Shown in pieces: positions 25,290 to 33,780 of a stretch of DNA of 64,000 bases. This DNA comes from QANA01 sp963665505 (lineage in GTDB: Bacteria > Bacillota > Clostridia > Christensenellales > Christensenellaceae): positions 1,116,001 through 1,180,000 of the forward strand of contig OY762275.1 in assembly GCA_963665505.1 (NCBI GenBank), in the 5' to 3' direction. The position numbers and the translations under genes are program-made. Positions within the stretch are counted from its first letter, which is position 1. Each line of letters opens with the position of its first letter. The notes under the pieces were generated by a model. That model was not told the DNA's origin. It saw nothing but the letters and a program-made list of their open reading frames with translations, and did no database searches.

Positions 25290-26834
25290 GTGGACGGACT
25301 TTTGTGGACTATCATCGCAGGGGTTGCGGCATTGGCCGGCGGGTTGGCCGTCGGGTACGCATACCGGAAAAACATTGCGGAAAAAAAGATAGGCCGTGCG
25401 GAAGAAACCGTTGTGAAACTTATCGAAGATGCGCAGAAAAAGGCGGAATCTATAAGAAAAGAGACGGTTTTGGAAGCAAAAGACGAGATCCATAAACTCA
25501 GAGTTGAATTTAACAGAGAATCTAAAGTCAGACGTAATGAACAAATCAAGATAGAGAGACGACTTCTTGCAAGAGAAGAAACGCTGGACAAGAAAGCGGA
25601 TGTTTTGGAGGGCAAGGAGTCTTCCCTGAATACCAAGCTCCAGGATGTCACTGTTTTAAAAGAAGATGTTTCCAAATTAAAGCAGCAGCAGATCGAAGAG
25701 CTGGAAAAAGTGGCGGAAATGTCGACCGATCAGGCGAAAGCACAGCTGATGGATAAAGTCGAACAGGAAGCTCGCAGGGATATGGCGGTCATGCTCCGCG
25801 ACATCGAAACCTCTGCCAAGGAAGAAGCGGAAAAAAAGGCGAGGAACATTCTTTCCCTTGCGATACAAAGATGTGCCGCCGATCATGTAGCGGAAACGAC
25901 GATCTCTGTTGTCTCGCTGCCGAACGATGAAATGAAGGGAAGAATCATCGGCAGGGAAGGCAGGAACATACGTGCGTTGGAGACGGCTACGGGGATCGAC
26001 CTGATCATCGATGACACACCGGAAGCGGTGATTCTTTCCGGTTTTGATCCTATAAGAAGAGAAGTCGCAAGGATTGCCTTGGAGAAATTGATTATCGACG
26101 GAAGGATACACCCGGCCAGGATCGAAGAAATGGTCAATAAGGCCAAGAAAGAAGTCGATAACGAGATCAAAGAGGCGGGGAAAGCCGCGGTTTTCGATGT
26201 GGGCATACATTCGCTGCACCCGGAGCTCGTGAAATTACTGGGCAGGCTGCATTATCGCACAAGTTACGGCCAGAATGTGCTCAAGCACTCCCTGGAAGTA
26301 GCACATCTTGCCAGTATCATGGCGGATGAGATCGGTGCCGATGCGCGGCTGGCAAAACGGGCCGGGATTCTGCATGACATAGGCAAAGCGGTCGACCACG
26401 AAGTGGAAGGCTCTCATACGCAGATTGGGGCGGAACTCGCCATCAAATATAAAGAGAAGCCGGAAGTGGTCAATGCGATCGCCGCGCACCATGGCGATGT
26501 AGAGGCGAAGACGGTCGAGGCAGTCCTGGTACAGGCGGCCGATGCGATATCTGCCGCAAGGCCGGGCGCGAGAAGAGAATCTCTTGATAATTACGTTAAA
26601 CGTTTGGAAGCTTTAGAGGAAATTGCAAATTCATTCAGCGGTGTTGAAAAGTCGTACGCCATACAGGCGGGCAGAGAAGTCAGAATCATCGTCAAACCAG
26701 AAGATGTGGATGAAGTCGGTACTGCAATCATGGCAAGAGACATCGTCAAAAAGATCGAGAAGGATCTGGATTATCCCGGACAGATTAAAGTCAATGTCAT
26801 TCGGGAGACACGGTCTGTGGAATACGCAAAGTAA
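25290..26834 (+). CDS. rny: Ribonuclease Y
   Basis: RNase Y is the membrane-anchored endoribonuclease that starts mRNA decay in many Bacillota. The 514-residue protein has an N-terminal membrane helix (about 3-22), a long coiled coil (about 30-190), a KH RNA-binding domain with GRIIGREGRNIRALE (about 215-270) and an HD phosphohydrolase domain with HSLEVAHLA and the catalytic HD in GILHDIGKA (about 330-430). GTG 25290 follows AAAGGAGGTG. It is monocistronic, between its own promoter and a strong terminator. Confidence 0.97.
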   Translation: MDGLLWTIIAGVAALAGGLAVGYAYRKNIAEKKIGRAEETVVKLIEDAQKKAESIRKETVLEAKDEIHKLRVEFNRESKVRRNEQIKIERRLLAREETLDKKADVLEGKESSLNTKLQDVTVLKEDVSKLKQQQIEELEKVAEMSTDQAKAQLMDKVEQEARRDMAVMLRDIETSAKEEAEKKARNILSLAIQRCAADHVAETTISVVSLPNDEMKGRIIGREGRNIRALETATGIDLIIDDTPEAVILSGFDPIRREVARIALEKLIIDGRIHPARIEEMVNKAKKEVDNEIKEAGKAAVFDVGIHSLHPELVKLLGRLHYRTSYGQNVLKHSLEVAHLASIMADEIGADARLAKRAGILHDIGKAVDHEVEGSHTQIGAELAIKYKEKPEVVNAIAAHHGDVEAKTVEAVLVQAADAISAARPGARRESLDNYVKRLEALEEIANSFSGVEKSYAIQAGREVRIIVKPEDVDEVGTAIMARDIVKKIEKDLDYPGQIKVNVIRETRSVEYAK

Positions 26835-26846
26835 ACATGTAGAACC

Positions 26847-26878
26847 AAAACGCCGGTACATTAATGTACCGGCGTTTT
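26847..26878. terminator. 32-bp perfect palindrome terminator after rny
   Basis: AAAACGCCGGTACATT/AATGTACCGGCGTTTT is perfectly self-complementary, followed by TATTTTGT. It closes the rny transcript. Confidence 0.9.
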
Positions 26879-26941
26879 TATTTTGTGCTTCCGTAAAAAA
26901 GGAATTGGCGGACAGATGTCAAATAAAACAGATAGGAAAGT

Positions 26942-27973
26942 ATGGTGTTTTTCATGAATCTGCGGGAATCTTTTTATAAAAGGGAACGCGCGACGCTTTC
27001 CCCCTATGCGATGTTGTGCGAAAACACGAAAGGCAGAGTGCGCCCCATACCGGAAAGCGAGGTGCGCACCGAATTCATGCGCGACCGGGACAGGATCGTG
27101 CACAGCAAAGCCTTCCGCCGGATGAAAGACAAAACGCAGGTGTTCATCAACCCGGAGGGCAGTCACTACCGGACAAGGCTTACCCACACGCTGGAAGTCT
27201 CGCAGATCGCCCGGACGATCGCCCGGTGCCTTTCGCTGAACGAAGACCTGACGGAAGCCGTCGCGCTTGGGCATGACCTTGGCCATACGCCGTTCGGACA
27301 TGCCGGGGAAGCTGCCATTGCGGATTATTTTCGGCAGGCGGGGCAGGGCGGTCTTACGTTTGCGCACAACGAACAAAGCCTGCGCGTCGTGGAAAAACTG
27401 GAAAACGGGGCCGGGCTGAACCTGACCTATGAAGTCCGGGACGGCATTTTGAACCATAGGAGAAGCATGCGCCCGGCCACGCTGGAAGGTATGGCCGTTA
27501 ATTATGCGGACCGGATTGCCTATCTGAACCACGACATCGACGACGCGCTGCGCGCGGGCATTATCACGGTGCCCGATCTGCCCAAAGACTGCATCCGCGT
27601 GCTGGGCGAAACACACAGCGGACGGATCAATACGATGCTCACCGATATCGTTTTCCACAGTCTGGACAAGCCGTTTTTGCAGATAAGCCCTGCCGTCGAA
27701 CAGGCTACGCAGGCGCTGCGGGCATTCATGTTCGAAGCCGTTTATAAGGACAATGCGGCTAAGAACGAAGAGAAAAAAGTAAAAGACATCATCCATATGC
27801 TGATGGATTACTACGTCGCGCATACGCACGAACTGACCGAGGCGACCGAACAGCGGATCCTGCAGGACGGTGTGCTCGTGTGTGTGGCGGATTATATCGC
27901 CGGTATGACGGACAAGTTCGCGGTCACGAAATTCCAGGAACTGTTCGTCCCGCATGGCTGGACGCTTCTGTAA
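26942..27973 (+). CDS. dgt: dGTPase-like HD-domain triphosphohydrolase
   Basis: A 343-residue HD-superfamily protein related to deoxyguanosine triphosphate triphosphohydrolase, which cleaves dNTPs to nucleoside and tripolyphosphate. THTLEVSQIA carries the first His and GHDLGHTPFGHAGE the HD pair and downstream His. It directly precedes dnaG and rpoD, the usual clostridial order. ATG 26942 has AGGA at short spacing; a second in-frame ATG at 26954 has no ribosome site. The true nucleotide substrate of short Gram-positive members is uncertain. Confidence 0.92.
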   Translation: MVFFMNLRESFYKRERATLSPYAMLCENTKGRVRPIPESEVRTEFMRDRDRIVHSKAFRRMKDKTQVFINPEGSHYRTRLTHTLEVSQIARTIARCLSLNEDLTEAVALGHDLGHTPFGHAGEAAIADYFRQAGQGGLTFAHNEQSLRVVEKLENGAGLNLTYEVRDGILNHRRSMRPATLEGMAVNYADRIAYLNHDIDDALRAGIITVPDLPKDCIRVLGETHSGRINTMLTDIVFHSLDKPFLQISPAVEQATQALRAFMFEAVYKDNAAKNEEKKVKDIIHMLMDYYVAHTHELTEATEQRILQDGVLVCVADYIAGMTDKFAVTKFQELFVPHGWTLL

Positions 27974-28003
27974 CCGGCAGAGGCTGTTGGGAAGAGAGGG
28001 ATT

Positions 28004-29758
28004 TTGGCTAAATTCAGTGAGGAATGGCTGGCGAAACTGCTGGCAAAAAACGATATCGCCGAAGTGATCGGCGAATATGTGCGTCTGGAAAAACGTGGCA
28101 CGCGGCTTTGGGCATGCTGTCCCTGGCATCATGAGCGCAACGCGTCGTTTTGCGTGAGCCCGGATAAACAGATGTTTTATTGTTTTTCCTGTAAAAAAGG
28201 CGGGAACGTCATCACGTTCATTATGGAAAATGAGAAATTCACGTTCCCCGAAGCGGTCGCCTTTCTGGCGGAACGGGCAGGTATGGAGCTCCCGCAGTTT
28301 TCGGACGACGGAGAATATAAAAAAAGAAAAGAGTACAAAAAACGGCTTTCACAGATGATGAAGGAACTGGCCGTTTATTATAACCACAACCTGCTTTCCC
28401 CGGGCGGCAAGGAAGCCTTCGTCTATGTGGAAAAGCGCAAGATCTCCGAAGCGATATTGCCCTTTGGGCTGGGGTATGCAAAGAATATCTCCGACGGCGC
28501 CTACCGGTTCTTGCTGGAAAAGGGCTATACGCTAAAGGAAATGCTGGACGCGGGGGTCGTGCGCAGCAAGGACGGGCGCGTCTATGACTTTTTCCGCGAC
28601 CGGGTCATGTTCCCGATACAGAACGTGTTCGGCGAGGTGATCGCCTTTGGCGGCCGCGTGATGGACGACGGCGAGCCCAAGTACCTCAATACGGGCGAAA
28701 CCATCCTTTTCAATAAGCGATACAATCTGTATGCCCTGAATCTAGTGCGCAAAAAAAAGAACCTGCATAATATATTGCTGACCGAAGGGTATATGGATGT
28801 GGTCGCGCTGGCCGCCCGGGGCATCGGCAATTCCGTCGCCTCTTTGGGCACGGCGTTGACGCCGGAACAAGCCAGGCTGATCAAACGCTATACCAACCGT
28901 GTGTATCTTTGCTATGACGGCGACCAGGCGGGGATAAAGGCGGCGCTTCGCGCGATCGATATCCTGCAAAAGGAAGGCCTGCGTGTTTTTGTCATGCTGC
29001 TCCCGGAAGAACTGGATCCGGACGATTATATCAAAAAATATGGGGCATATAAATTCCGTGAAATGGGTAAACATGCGCTTGCGGGCATGGCGTTCAAACT
29101 GCAGGTGGCGCAGCGGGACTATGATATGGAGCAGCCCGACCAGGTGGTGGAATATGCCACCCAGGCGGTCGGGATGATCGCCGCGCTGGATAACGAGATA
29201 GAGAAGGAGCGCTTCCTTCGCCAACTCTCAAAAACCACAAAAATAAGCGAAAACACGTTGAAGATGCAACTTCTGAAAGGAAAACGGGAAAAAAGGTATA
29301 GTTTGCCTGTAAATGAGTTAAACTTGTTAAAAAAGAATAAGGAAGACGAGGAAAAGCTGATAGCGCTGCTGATGGAGCGGCCCGCACTCGTCCAGAAGGA
29401 TGGGACGCTGTACGAAGGCCTGTTCCGGGATGCGTTATATAAAAGAATATATTCCTATATTTCCGGAGAAATAAAAAGAGGAATTATGCCTACTTGTGCC
29501 GAATTATTATCCGTATTTTCTGTCGAGAGCGGCAGGTTGGCCGAGCTTTTGGCAGAGGACATTCCAAATGAGATTACGGCAGAAGGCTACGCCGAGATGC
29601 TGGTACGAAAGTTGCGTATCGCCCGGCTGAAAGAAAAACGCGAACAACTGCTGACAGAAATCCGGTCGATCCAGGAAAAAACAAAACGGGAGGAATGGAT
29701 GCGGCGTATCGCCGAAGTAAATTTGGAATTGCACAAAATCAGTGATACTATTTTTTAG
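28004..29758 (+). CDS. dnaG: DNA primase
   Basis: DnaG makes the RNA primers for replication. The 584-residue protein has the CHC2 zinc finger (CPWHHERNASF...CFSCKKGG, about 37-65), the TOPRIM catalytic core with LLTEGYMDVVAL and YDGDQAG (about 255-315), and a C-terminal helicase-binding domain (about 440-584). The TTG start follows AGAGGGA. It is 30 bp after dgt and 13 bp before rpoD, the conserved macromolecular-synthesis arrangement. Confidence 0.97.
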   Translation: MAKFSEEWLAKLLAKNDIAEVIGEYVRLEKRGTRLWACCPWHHERNASFCVSPDKQMFYCFSCKKGGNVITFIMENEKFTFPEAVAFLAERAGMELPQFSDDGEYKKRKEYKKRLSQMMKELAVYYNHNLLSPGGKEAFVYVEKRKISEAILPFGLGYAKNISDGAYRFLLEKGYTLKEMLDAGVVRSKDGRVYDFFRDRVMFPIQNVFGEVIAFGGRVMDDGEPKYLNTGETILFNKRYNLYALNLVRKKKNLHNILLTEGYMDVVALAARGIGNSVASLGTALTPEQARLIKRYTNRVYLCYDGDQAGIKAALRAIDILQKEGLRVFVMLLPEELDPDDYIKKYGAYKFREMGKHALAGMAFKLQVAQRDYDMEQPDQVVEYATQAVGMIAALDNEIEKERFLRQLSKTTKISENTLKMQLLKGKREKRYSLPVNELNLLKKNKEDEEKLIALLMERPALVQKDGTLYEGLFRDALYKRIYSYISGEIKRGIMPTCAELLSVFSVESGRLAELLAEDIPNEITAEGYAEMLVRKLRIARLKEKREQLLTEIRSIQEKTKREEWMRRIAEVNLELHKISDTIF

Positions 29759-29771
29759 AAGGTGAAATATA

Positions 29772-30884
29772 TTGAAGACGGATGCGGCAAAACCCGTTAA
29801 GGGAGAGAAATATACGAAGCGCAGAAGCAGAAGAGAAGAAGAGCTGTTGAAAATCGTCGAATTTGCCAAAAGCAAAGGCGTGGTTACCTATGGGGAGATA
29901 ACAGACATGCTCAAGGATATTCCGCTGAAGCCCGACGAGCTGGAGAAGCTCTATGATGTTCTGGAAGGCTTGAATATCGACATTATTGACGACGAACTGG
30001 AAGAAGAAATATCCCAGGAAGATGAAAAGACTCTGAAGACCGTGCCGGACAGCGTAAATATCGATGATCCGGTGCGCATGTACTTAAAAGAGATTGGCAA
30101 AGTTCCGCTGCTCACGGCCGACGAAGAGAAAGAATTGGCTATCCGCATGGGTCTGGGGGACGAAGAAGCCAAGCGCAAACTGGCGGAGGCAAACCTTCGC
30201 CTGGTCGTCAGTATAGCCAAACGCTATGTGGGCAGGGGCATGCTCTTTTTGGATCTTATCCAGGAGGGGAACCTTGGGCTGATCAAGGCGGTGGAAAAAT
30301 TCGACTATACCAAAGGGTATAAATTTTCCACCTATGCGACCTGGTGGATCCGCCAGGCCATCACACGCGCCATTGCGGACCAGGCACGCACGATCCGTAT
30401 CCCCGTGCATATGGTGGAGACGATCAATAAGCTGATCCGCGTATCCCGGCAGCTGCTGCAAAAGTATGGCAGAGACCCGCTCCCCGAAGAATTGGCCCGG
30501 GAAATGAACATCCCGGAAGAAAAAGTGCGCGAGATTCTGAAGATCGCGCAGGAACCGGTTTCTCTGGAGACGCCGATCGGGGAAGAGGAAGATAGCCATC
30601 TCGGCGATTTCATTCCCGATGAAGATGCGCCGGCCCCTGCGGACGCGGCCGCGTTCCTGCTCCTCAAGGAACAGTTGATGGATGTGCTGGACACGCTTAC
30701 TCCCCGGGAAATGAAAGTGTTGAAATTGCGTTTCGGACTGGATGACGGGCGTGCGCGTACCCTTGAAGAAGTGGGCAAGGAATTCAAAGTCACAAGGGAG
30801 CGTATCCGGCAGATAGAAGCAAAGGCGCTGCGCAAATTGCGCCATCCAAGCAGAAGCAAAAAGCTGCGCGACTATCTCGAATGA
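29772..30884 (+). CDS. rpoD: RNA polymerase primary sigma factor (sigma-A)
   Basis: The 370-residue protein directs housekeeping transcription. It has a short region 1.1 (about 18-75), region 1.2 DPVRMYLKEIGKVPLLT, region 2 with LRLVVSIAKRYVGRGMLFLDLIQEGNLGL and the -10-recognition block KFSTYATWWIRQAI, region 3, and region 4 with the -35-binding helix EEVGKEFKVTRERIRQIEAKALRKLR. The TTG start is preceded by AGAAGGTG. It lies in the dgt-dnaG-rpoD-trmK run. Confidence 0.98.
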   Translation: MKTDAAKPVKGEKYTKRRSRREEELLKIVEFAKSKGVVTYGEITDMLKDIPLKPDELEKLYDVLEGLNIDIIDDELEEEISQEDEKTLKTVPDSVNIDDPVRMYLKEIGKVPLLTADEEKELAIRMGLGDEEAKRKLAEANLRLVVSIAKRYVGRGMLFLDLIQEGNLGLIKAVEKFDYTKGYKFSTYATWWIRQAITRAIADQARTIRIPVHMVETINKLIRVSRQLLQKYGRDPLPEELAREMNIPEEKVREILKIAQEPVSLETPIGEEEDSHLGDFIPDEDAPAPADAAAFLLLKEQLMDVLDTLTPREMKVLKLRFGLDDGRARTLEEVGKEFKVTRERIRQIEAKALRKLRHPSRSKKLRDYLE

Positions 30885-30959
30885 CCTGGTAAAATGACGA
30901 AGCGGTTCGTCATTTTTACTATGGGGAAATACTGTTCCCAAAAGGGAAGGAGTGCGTGC

Positions 30960-31646
30960 ATGCTTTTTACCCCAAGGCTCCGCAAAATCATAGATCTATG
31001 CGTAAAGACCCGCGTGATCGCAGACATCGGCACCGACCATGGGCATACCTGCGCGGGTGTTTTGGAGCGGGGCCTGGCCGAAAAGGGGATCGCTTCGGAT
31101 ATCAGCGAAAAGTCTCTGGAAAAAGCCAAATGTTTTTTTTATGCTGCCGGACTGGCCGGCAGGACGGATTGCCGCCTGGGCGACGGGCTTTCGGTTCTGA
31201 ACGAAGGAGAAGCCGGCGGCATCGTCATCTCGGGCATGGGCGCGCCGCTGATGGTCTCGCTGCTGGAAAAAGGGTTGCGCGTCGCCCGGTCCGCGGCGTA
31301 TCTCATTCTTTCCCCGCATACATACCCGGAGAGACTGCGGCGCTTTCTGATCGCCGCGGGGTTTCTGATCGAAGTGGAGGATATGGCGCGGGAGGGCGGG
31401 AAATTCTACCCGATCCTCCGGGCTGCGCCCGGCAGTTCCGCGCCGTATTCTTTGCAGGAACTTCTTTTGGGGCGCTATGTGCGCCCGACAGCGGAATGGC
31501 GGTGCTATCTGGCCTGCAAGGTTTCACAGTACCGGCGGATCGCAGCGCGTGTAAAAACAGGCGCGCGGGCAGCGGAAGTCCGGGCCTGGCTGTCTGTTTT
31601 TGAAAAAGTACAAAAAGAATGGGAGGAATGGGGATGCAATACTTGA
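30960..31646 (+). CDS. trmK: tRNA (adenine(22)-N1)-methyltransferase
   Basis: TrmK methylates N1 of A22 in tRNA using SAM. The 228-residue protein has an N-terminal Rossmann methyltransferase domain with IADIGTDHGHTCAG as SAM loop, SDISEKSLEKAK, and VISGMGAPLM corresponding to motif IV, then a small C-terminal helical domain. ATG 30960 is chosen for AAGGAG at 7 bp; an in-frame frame extension to 30894 is unsupported. The position directly after rpoD is conserved in Bacillota. Confidence 0.93.
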   Translation: MLFTPRLRKIIDLCVKTRVIADIGTDHGHTCAGVLERGLAEKGIASDISEKSLEKAKCFFYAAGLAGRTDCRLGDGLSVLNEGEAGGIVISGMGAPLMVSLLEKGLRVARSAAYLILSPHTYPERLRRFLIAAGFLIEVEDMAREGGKFYPILRAAPGSSAPYSLQELLLGRYVRPTAEWRCYLACKVSQYRRIAARVKTGARAAEVRAWLSVFEKVQKEWEEWGCNT

Positions 31647-32449
31647 CAACCGCGCAATTTGCCGCTATGATGGAAAACATCGCGCCGCTCGAAGCGGCCA
31701 GCGAATGGGACAACAGCGGTTTGTTGCTGGATCTTCAGACGCTCGTACGCAAGGTCCTTGTCTGCCTGGATGTGACCGAAACCGTCCTCGCCGAGGCAAA
31801 AAAAGGCGGGTTTGATACGATCGTGTCCCATCATCCGGCGGTGTTCGCGCCGATGCAGAAGTTCGCTCTAGATGACCCGGCGGCCAAGCGCCTGATCGGG
31901 GCGGTACGGGCCGGTGTGAACCTCTATGCGGCGCATACTTCCTACGATGCCGCGCCCGGTTCAGGGCTGAGTTATGCGCTGGGCCGGCAGATCGGCCTGG
32001 CCGATCTGCGGCCGCTGCATATCGAAAAGCAGGATGCGGGCGGAAAGATCGTTGCGGCCCTCGGTGTGCTCGGGCGGCTGGCGAAGCCTATGGATACGGC
32101 CGGATTCGCGGCGCATTTGAAAAAGACGCTGGGGACTCCCGTTCTTCGTGTGGCGGGCGGCTGCGGCAATATCGTAAAGGTGGCCTGTATGGGCGGCGCG
32201 GGCGGCGAATTTATAAAAGCCGCGGTCATGCAGGGCGTGGATGCCTATGTCGTGGGGGAAGTAAAGCATCACCATTGGGAAGAAGCGCGTTCTTACGGCC
32301 TCGCGCTTTTCGAAGCGGGGCATTACGATACGGAAGCGGTTTTTGTGCGGGAAATGTGCGAGAGTTTACAAAGATGTGCAAATGCGTTAAAATGTGATAT
32401 GGAAGTATACGGCTCCGTAACAGGTGCTCGTCCTTATATATACATGTAG
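31634..32449 (+). CDS. Nif3-like dinuclear metal centre protein
   Basis: A 271-residue member of the Nif3/YqfO family, toroidal hexamers with a two-metal site. Metal ligands are visible in VSHHPAVF, AAHTSYDAAPGS and GHYDTE. It is widespread next to trmK; a GTP cyclohydrolase-like or chaperone role has been proposed for relatives, but the biochemical role is unsettled. ATG 31634 is 8 bp from GGAGGAA; two in-frame upstream ATGs overlap that ribosome site. It overlaps trmK by 13 bp. Confidence 0.92.
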   Translation: MQYLTTAQFAAMMENIAPLEAASEWDNSGLLLDLQTLVRKVLVCLDVTETVLAEAKKGGFDTIVSHHPAVFAPMQKFALDDPAAKRLIGAVRAGVNLYAAHTSYDAAPGSGLSYALGRQIGLADLRPLHIEKQDAGGKIVAALGVLGRLAKPMDTAGFAAHLKKTLGTPVLRVAGGCGNIVKVACMGGAGGEFIKAAVMQGVDAYVVGEVKHHHWEEARSYGLALFEAGHYDTEAVFVREMCESLQRCANALKCDMEVYGSVTGARPYIYM

Positions 32450-32512
32450 TCTGTCGCATCTGGTGCCGGTTGGTTAGTGTATATCTTTTTTATTATATTC
32501 GGAGGTGCCGTT

Positions 32513-33238
32513 GTGGAAAACTTAAATGATTTGTGGGAATACCAAAAAAGAGATATAGAATTGGATACCTTCAAAAAGCAGCTGAAAAATACGCCGACGC
32601 GTAAGCGGCTTTTGAAATTACAGCGCTATTTGAAGAATAGCCGAAAAAAACTGAATACGATCGAGAACAAGATCGTGCTCAAGCAAAGCGAGGTCTACGA
32701 ACTGGAGCGGCAGTATACCACGCTCCTGGAAGACGTGGACGACCTGAACAAAGACATCAGTTATTATTCCGAGTGCGATGTGCAGGGATTGAAAAAAGAA
32801 GAAGTGGAAGAGTTTGTCGCGAAAGGCAAAAAGCTATATGGCGTTTCTTCTCAGATCCGGAAAGATATGGCTGCTCTGCGGGAAGAAATAGACGTGACGG
32901 ATAAATTGTTAAAAGAACTTTTACAAAAAATGCGCGCGGCCAAGAAAGAATATGATACACTGAAAGTGAAGCATACCGAGGAACTGAACAGCGTAGCCGG
33001 CGAGGTAAAGGACCTGAAAGCCCGCGTGGCCGAAGTCGAAAAGAAACTTTCGCCCGCGCTGCTGAAGGAATATAAGCGCGTCAAGGAGATACGGCCGACC
33101 CCGGTCGCGATATTGCAGGATAACCGGTGCGCCGGCTGCAATATGCTGCTGCCTTCGGGCATGGCCGCTTCCGTGAAGAAGGCGGAGAAATTGACTTTCT
33201 GCGAAAACTGCGGAAGGATTTTGATCGTGTTGGAATGA
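32513..33238 (+). CDS. Coiled-coil zinc-ribbon protein (C4-type, DUF164/CdsZ-like)
   Basis: The 241-residue protein is mostly an antiparallel coiled coil (about 10-190) ending in a zinc ribbon: CAGC near residue 203 and CENC near residue 228. Related bacterial proteins have nucleic-acid-binding or secretion-associated roles; I assign none. GTG 32513 follows GGAGGTGCC, while an in-frame upstream start lies in a stretch with no ribosome site. It follows Nif3 by 63 bp and immediately precedes rnpB. Confidence 0.85.
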   Translation: MENLNDLWEYQKRDIELDTFKKQLKNTPTRKRLLKLQRYLKNSRKKLNTIENKIVLKQSEVYELERQYTTLLEDVDDLNKDISYYSECDVQGLKKEEVEEFVAKGKKLYGVSSQIRKDMAALREEIDVTDKLLKELLQKMRAAKKEYDTLKVKHTEELNSVAGEVKDLKARVAEVEKKLSPALLKEYKRVKEIRPTPVAILQDNRCAGCNMLLPSGMAASVKKAEKLTFCENCGRILIVLE

Positions 33239-33244
33239 ATTTTT

Positions 33245-33577
33245 GAGCGGAACAGATGACTGCGCCCGTTATGGGTGAGGAAAGTCCGAGCACCAAAGGG
33301 CATGGACGCCGGGTAACGCCCGGTGGAGGCGACTCCAAGGAAAGTGCAACAGAGATATACCGCAGCGGGCATTCCGCTGCAAGGGTGGAAAGGCGAGGTA
33401 AGAGCTCACCGGGGCCTCAGGCAACTTTGGCCTCCTGTAAACCCCGTCCGGTGCAAGATTGGTATGGGAGCATTAAATAGCGGCCCGCTAAGCTCCATGT
33501 AATCGCTTGAGCCTGCTGGCAACTGCAGGCCTAGACAGATGGTCATCCGATACAGAACTCGGCTTATGGTCCGTCTC
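33245..33577 (+). ncRNA. rnpB: RNase P RNA, bacterial type A
   Basis: The catalytic RNA that matures tRNA 5' ends. The universally conserved GAGGAAAGTCCGAGCACC core (about 33278-33295), the AAGGGTGGAAAGGCGAGGTAAGAGCTCACCG cruciform region and the distal ACAGAACTCGGCTTAT (about 33552-33567), which pairs back to form P4, are all present; P1 forms between GAGCGGA at the 5' end and TCCGTCTC at the 3' end. The early AACAGATGACTGCG matches type A molecules. The ends are given from the P1 helix and may be off by a few bases. The gene starts 6 bp after the zinc-ribbon stop. Confidence 0.97.
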
Positions 33578-33585
33578 AAAAACAA

Positions 33586-33614
33586 AAACGCCACGGGTTC
33601 GTCCTGTGGCGTTT
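33586..33614 (+). terminator. Hairpin terminator after rnpB
   Basis: AAACGCCACGGG pairs with CCTGTGGCGTTT (12 bp, one G-T wobble) around a 5-nt loop. The 3' side is only T-rich (GTTTATGG), so it may be an inefficient terminator or a processing boundary. Confidence 0.7.
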
Positions 33615-33695
33615 ATGGAAGCAAAGAAATCCCTTTGGACAGGTGTTTTTCTATGGGAAACAGGCACTTGCGCAGGGGTAGGATATATGGTAGAC

Positions 33696-33719
33696 TATAC
33701 TGTGCCCTTAGGGCACAAT
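33696..33719 (+). promoter_or_regulatory. -10-like box followed by a short inverted repeat upstream of tig
   Basis: TATACT at 33696-33701 is followed at once by the palindrome TGTGCCCTTAGGGCACA (33701-33717). No good -35 is seen at 17 bp. The repeat at the presumed transcript start could be an operator or a 5' stabilising hairpin for the tig-clpP-clpX transcript. Confidence 0.4.
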
Positions 33720-33780
33720 AAAAAAGATGAATAGGACAGCGGACTCTAAAGCAGCTACTGCGGAAGAGCGGGAGGAAAAC

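Noticed and set aside
33695..33780. Extended tig start at ATG 33727
   Set aside because: The 18 extra codons have no ribosome site of their own and no counterpart in trigger factors, whereas ATG 33781 has GGGAGGA at proper spacing.
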